DNA of 23,208 nucleotides. Origin: Folioceros fuciformis. Taxonomy: Eukaryota > Anthocerotophyta > Anthocerotopsida > Anthocerotales. Below the pieces are notes generated by a model. That model did not search any database. It worked only from the letters and a program-made list of their open reading frames with translations, and was not told where the DNA came from. The position numbers and the translations under genes were made by a program. Below, piece after piece: positions 20,201 to 23,208 of the stretch (its first letter is position 1; the number at the start of each line of letters is the position of its first letter). The stretch spans positions 68,807-92,014 of the forward strand of contig JBNGIO010006112.1 of NCBI GenBank assembly GCA_049999805.1, in the 5' to 3' direction.

Positions 20201-20801
20201 ATAACAGCCAATAATTGCCATCTTGAAGGCAAGCGGGAGCCACTTGCGCTGCTGCTCCTCCGTGGCCTGTCCCTTGATGGCTGGAATGAACATGCCCTGC
20301 GCGGCCAGGACGAGGATGAGCGACAGCAGCCCGGCATGGTGGGCGGGTGGGTGGGTGCTGAGGAGCTGCTATTCCAATTCTCACCCAATGAAGATCCGTG
20401 TAAGCCGGCTGATCCAATTGCGAGCGCAGCTTGGATGCCTCCGCCTCTGCAACAAGAGGAGCAAACCCAGGAAATTCTTAGCCCAATACAAGGCCATCCA
20501 AAGCATTGCCTTCCTTGGGGCTGGTGGGTGGGTGGCTTTGGGTGGTGTTGGGGAATTATCACCCACCTGAGAGCTTCTTCTCCAGAATGATGCTCCACAC
20601 ATGCTTGGCCTTGCGCAGCGTGTCATCGTAGAGCGCCTTGCGGTCGAGCGAGACCCGGGCCGACTTGTCGAGCACGGGATCGGCTGCTACCAGATCCGCC
20701 ATGCGCTGCTCCAGCCGCAGGGCCTCCTCCCCGCCAGCCAGCAGCACCATCATGGCGTGCACATCGAAGCGCGCATTGCGCCGCTCCACCTCCAGCGCCA
20801 T
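17287..20801 (-). CDS. ACX1: Peroxisomal acyl-CoA oxidase, ACX1-type, 13 exons, 659 aa
   Basis: Minus-strand exons are 20801-20567, 20446-20385, 20296-20087, 19990-19903, 19825-19663, 19559-19361, 19053-18856, 18716-18585, 18420-18300, 18194-18084, 17997-17928, 17765-17582 and 17493-17287. All introns are GT-AG and the 1980-nt frame is intact. The enzyme oxidises acyl-CoA to trans-2-enoyl-CoA with FAD, producing hydrogen peroxide. This is the first step of peroxisomal beta-oxidation; ACX1 also shortens jasmonate precursors. In order, one sees FDVHAM near the N-terminus, [32 protein letters not shown] (130-147, flavin-binding region), [12 protein letters not shown], the YSAVRRQFG helix, CGGHGYL and CTYEGDN, whose Glu420 is the catalytic base. 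The C-terminus SRL is a canonical PTS1 signal. Length is close to that of Arabidopsis ACX1, and residue-by-residue resemblance is high. The gene shares a 302-bp divergent upstream region with an F-box/kelch gene. Confidence 0.95.
18486..18520. repeat. Perfect inverted repeat, 17-bp arms with 1-base loop, in ACX1 intron 8
   Basis: The left arm 18486-18502 (AGTAGCAGGGCGACACA) is the exact reverse complement of 18504-18520, with a single T between them. It lies inside the intron between ACX1 exons 8 and 9 (18584-18421). Either strand of DNA or the pre-mRNA could fold into a GC-rich stem. It is not flanked by an obvious target-site duplication, and a function is not apparent. Confidence 0.95.
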
Positions 20802-21103
20802 GGCCCCTGTGGCGCCTCGGCTTTCGATTGCGGATAGTGACGACCAAGGAGGCGGAGAACGAGGAGCACGGAATGGGAGGAAGGCAGGCAGATTTATATG
20901 AGTAGCAGGGCCTGCCTCAGCCTTTTTTTGTGGGCAATTGTGGAAATGTGGGTTTTGGCAGGTAGCCAAGTGGCATCAGTCATCGGTTTCCGAAACCACC
21001 CACCAAACACGAAAGGCAAGGCAAGGCAAAGCAGGGAGGCAGGCAGGGAAGGAGGAGAGGGAAGGGCGGCAGACCTGGTGGGCAAGTGGGCAAGGCAGGG
21101 GCT
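20802..21103. promoter_or_regulatory. 302-bp divergent promoter between ACX1 and an F-box/kelch gene
   Basis: The interval between the two outward-facing ATG codons must contain both leaders and core promoters, unless either gene has an upstream noncoding exon. A TATAAAT on the minus strand serves the ACX1 side. The F-box side has no clear TATA box and a purine-rich run with GGCAA repeats at 21016-21040. A small hairpin GGTTTC-C-GAAACC is at 20985-20997. Confidence 0.6.
20892..20898 (-). promoter_or_regulatory. Candidate TATA box for ACX1
   Basis: Read on the minus strand the sequence is TATAAAT, about 91 bp upstream of the ACX1 ATG at 20801. With the usual 30-bp spacing this would give a leader of about 60 nt. 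The match and position are good, but no transcript evidence is available. Confidence 0.5.
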
Positions 21104-22376
21104 ATGTCGTCGGCGGACGGAAAGCTCCTGCCGGGCCTGCCGGACGATCTCGCCTGCCTGTGCCTGGCCGGGGTGCCGCTCTGGGAGCAGGCGCGGCTGA
21201 AGGGCGTGTCCAAGGCGTGGAGGGAATGTCTTAGCGCTCGCTTCCTGCTGGAAGTGCGCGCCCGGACCGGGAAGCAGGAAGAGTTCCTGTGCGTGTTCCG
21301 GGACGCGCTTGCACATGACACGAGAACAAAAAAAAAAAAAAAAAAAAAAAGGCCCCTGCCGCCCATGCCCTGCGACCCCTACAGCTACGGGCTCACCAAC
21401 TTCGAGTGCGTGGCCGTGGGCTCGGCGTTGCTGGTGATCGGGGGAGCCCGCTTCGACGCGCGCTCCTACCCGATGGAGCGGCCCCTGGCCTCCGCCGCCT
21501 GTTTCCGCCTCGACACGCTCACGCGCTGGCAGCGGGTAGCGGACATGCCTACCCCGAGGGGATCCTTCGCCTGCGCTGCTGCCCAGGACCAGCAGTCCGT
21601 GCTAGTGGCCGGCGGGGGGGATCGCCATGCGCAGTTCGCGGCGGGCGGATCCCGCACCACCGCAGTCGAGAGGTACCTGGTCCGGGAGGATCGCTGGCAG
21701 CGGCTCTCTGGGCTCAGCCGCATCCGGGCCGGGTGCTCCGGATTCTTCCTCCGAGGCCGCTTCTATGTTATGGGCGGGTACGGGGACTCCAAGACCATTG
21801 CCGGGGTGCTGCCCGTAGACGAGTTCTACTCCGATGGCGAGGTGCTGGATCCCGGCACCGGGACCTGGACCCCCCTGGAGCCCATGTGGGAGGAGGGCGA
21901 GAGGACGCGATTGGGGAAGCTTGCCCTGCTCCGGGACCAGCTCTACATGCTGGACGGTGCGGCCATCTTCAGGTTGCATCCCCTTCCTCATCCTGCAACG
22001 ATGCCAGTTGCTCTCCACCCGTCCTATCACCCAATTCGATTCCTGTGCTGAAGGCATCCTTTTTCTTCGTATTTTGGCACGCAGGTACGATGTGGACGAC
22101 AATAGATGGTTCTTGGAGTCCCAGCTGCCTGACAGCATGCTGCTAGCGGACGCAAGCCGGAGGCTGGTGGCCTTGGATGGGGAGCTCTATGTCATCCCCG
22201 GGAGCGCGCCCGTGTATAGGGAAGGGGCCGGCAGGAAGAAGGGGGTGATGGTGTTTCAGGTTTACGATCCCAGGAGCCGGAGCTGGAGGATGGTGCCTAC
22301 CAGAAGGCCTCTGACGCATTCGCAGGGCACCAACAGCAGCGCGCCCTTGGGAGCCATGTGCGCCATCCGCCTCTGA
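21104..22376 (+). CDS. F-box/kelch-repeat protein, CFK1-like, 2 exons, 386 aa
   Basis: Exons are 21104-21972 and 22085-22376, joined by a GT-AG intron in phase 2. An F-box at about 10-45 (LPDDLACLCLAGVPLWEQAR, then VSKAWREC) would bind SKP1 in an SCF ubiquitin ligase. Kelch blades follow, marked by YGLTNFECVAVG, LLVIGGARFDARSYPMERP, PRGSFACAAA, LVAGGG, RAGCSGFFLRGRFYVMGGYG and LDGELYVIPG, then a tail VYDPRSRSWRMVP and final CAIRL. This order matches from memory the plant class that includes Arabidopsis CFK1, which interacts with the COP9 signalosome and affects hypocotyl growth. The target protein is unknown. ATG 21104 is the first in-frame ATG. Residues 76-82 are seven lysines encoded by a 23-A run, unusual for the class and located where a kelch strand would normally sit. 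Exon 1 is GC-rich. The gene is divergent from ACX1. Confidence 0.88.
21328..21350 (+). repeat. A23 homopolymer inside the F-box/kelch coding exon
   Basis: Twenty-three consecutive adenines interrupt GC-rich coding sequence. In frame they give the last base of a Thr codon, seven AAA lysine codons and the first base of AGG. The frames before and after the run agree, so the present length keeps the protein intact. A one-base sequencing error or slippage would break it. Confidence 0.97.
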
Positions 22377-22688
22377 CCTAATCTCACCTGTTTCTGCCTC
22401 TCCCTCTGCTTCACCGCAATTACTGCTCTCGCCCTCCCTGCTTGCCCTCGGGACCGCATTTCCTGTCTCCATATGCGGCGGGCATGGATTGGGCGTGCTG
22501 GATGTGTGTGTTTGCATGTTCTGTGCCGTCCTTCCTCCTCCTTCTCTGTACATAGGGTGTGTCCGATGTTAGTTTCTGGCAGCAGGCTAGCTATTGCTAC
22601 CGCTTCCCCAAGAATGACACTTGCTATGTTGTACATTATAGCCGCCTTTATCTCAACCAGTCCAAACGTTGGAAGGAAGAGCACCTAT

Positions 22689-22845
22689 GTGCTTGTGCTC
22701 CACGTCAAGCCATATCTCCGATCGCTGGAGTCAAAGCAAGGGAGGCTGTGCTTGTGTTCCACATCGACCTCTATCTCTGAAATCTGGAGACGCCGTGCTT
22801 GTATCTCCCAAAACATGCTGTGCTTGTATTCCACACACAGCTTTG
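22689..22845. repeat. Degenerate tandem repeat with GTGCTTGT core
   Basis: The word GTGCTTGT recurs at 22689, 22748, 22795 and 22820. The first two units continue similarly, with CTCCAC or TTCCAC, then ATCTC and later CTGGAG. The fourth unit again has TTCCAC. Spacing shrinks from 59 to 47 to 25 bp, so later units are truncated. No coding role is apparent. Confidence 0.65.
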
Positions 22846-23127
22846 ACAGGTCCTTCTGTCTATTATCTGAACTGGCTCTGCACCGCTGTTTGCAACCAAA
22901 ATTGGATTCAATTCCAGCTCCAGTCTTATGGATGCCTTTCGAAAGCATGACGCCGAGCTGGGCTGGTGGGTCTCACGAATTCTCCACGCTGCTTCCCTTT
23001 CCCGACAAGGACGTGAAGCAAACGCTATGCCCTGCGCGCACTCAGACACTGCCCGCGTGAGTTTGAAGTCGTTGTTTGACCGTCTCGTCTGGTGGCGGTC
23101 TTGTTGTTAGCCAATGACCGACCCGGG

Positions 23128-23195
23128 CCTGGGTTGGATGGGAATAGAATACTACAGTCCACCTGGGTTGGATGGGAACAGAATACTACAGTCCA
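23128..23195. repeat. Minisatellite, two 34-bp units at the window edge
   Basis: Units 23128-23161 and 23162-23195 are adjacent and identical except for one T to C change (GGAATAG versus GGAACAG). Each starts CCTGGGTTGGATGGGAA. The array may have been longer or may continue in diverged form beyond the window. Confidence 0.95.
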
Positions 23196-23208
23196 CCCTC
23201 CCTAAATG

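Larger units (their letters stand above)
22377..23208. other. 3' flank of the F-box/kelch gene, repeats and no recognised gene
   Basis: The first few hundred bases should be the 3' UTR of the F-box/kelch gene. Beyond it there are degenerate repeats at 22689-22845 and a minisatellite at the right edge. Open frames in this region show no domain motif, and the repeat structure explains their recurring Cys-rich words. Confidence 0.45.

Noticed and set aside
1-23208. CRISPR array, bacterial operon, phage or organellar insertion
   Set aside because: All supported genes are spliced plant nuclear genes. No regularly spaced direct repeats, rRNA, tRNA or prokaryotic gene was seen.

Overview
The window is nuclear DNA from a green plant, either a land plant or a close streptophyte relative. 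It carries six spliced genes of families typical of streptophytes: a WNK kinase, an NPH3-type BTB protein, two plant amino-acid transporters, a peroxisomal acyl-CoA oxidase and an F-box/kelch protein. Introns are short (about 70-450 bp) and genes are close together, which suits a compact seed-free plant genome, but I cannot name the species. No bacterial, organellar or viral gene was seen. A 100-N assembly gap lies at 784-883.

Layout. 1-300 is AT-rich and carries a weak Ty1/copia-like fragment. 625-4327 (+) is a WNK kinase in seven exons, including one GC-AG intron. It converges on an NPH3/RPT2-like gene at 7076-4974 (-) in three exons. 7077-8560 is the GC-rich, microsatellite-rich 5' flank of that gene. 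8560-11240 holds no gene I recognise. 11244-13830 (+) is a CAT9-like amino-acid transporter in nine exons. It converges on a BAT1-like amino-acid permease at 16719-14420 (-) in seven exons, with a 155-bp tandem duplication between the two. 20801-17287 (-) is an ACX1-type acyl-CoA oxidase in thirteen exons, ending in the peroxisomal signal SRL. It is divergent from an F-box/kelch gene at 21104-22376 (+) in two exons, with 302 bp between the two start codons. 22377-23208 holds degenerate repeats and a 34-bp minisatellite.

All exon models were built by hand from reading frame, splice consensus and remembered family sequence. In each gene the exon lengths add up to an open frame from ATG to stop. 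The genes are functionally mixed, as is usual for plant chromosomes; the two adjacent amino-acid transporters are the only pair with related roles. I found no convincing undescribed biological system. The most unusual items are the perfect 17-bp-arm hairpin in an ACX1 intron, the A23 run coding seven lysines in the F-box/kelch gene, the in-frame retainable intron in the CAT9-like gene, the GC-AG intron in the WNK gene and the short divergent promoter.
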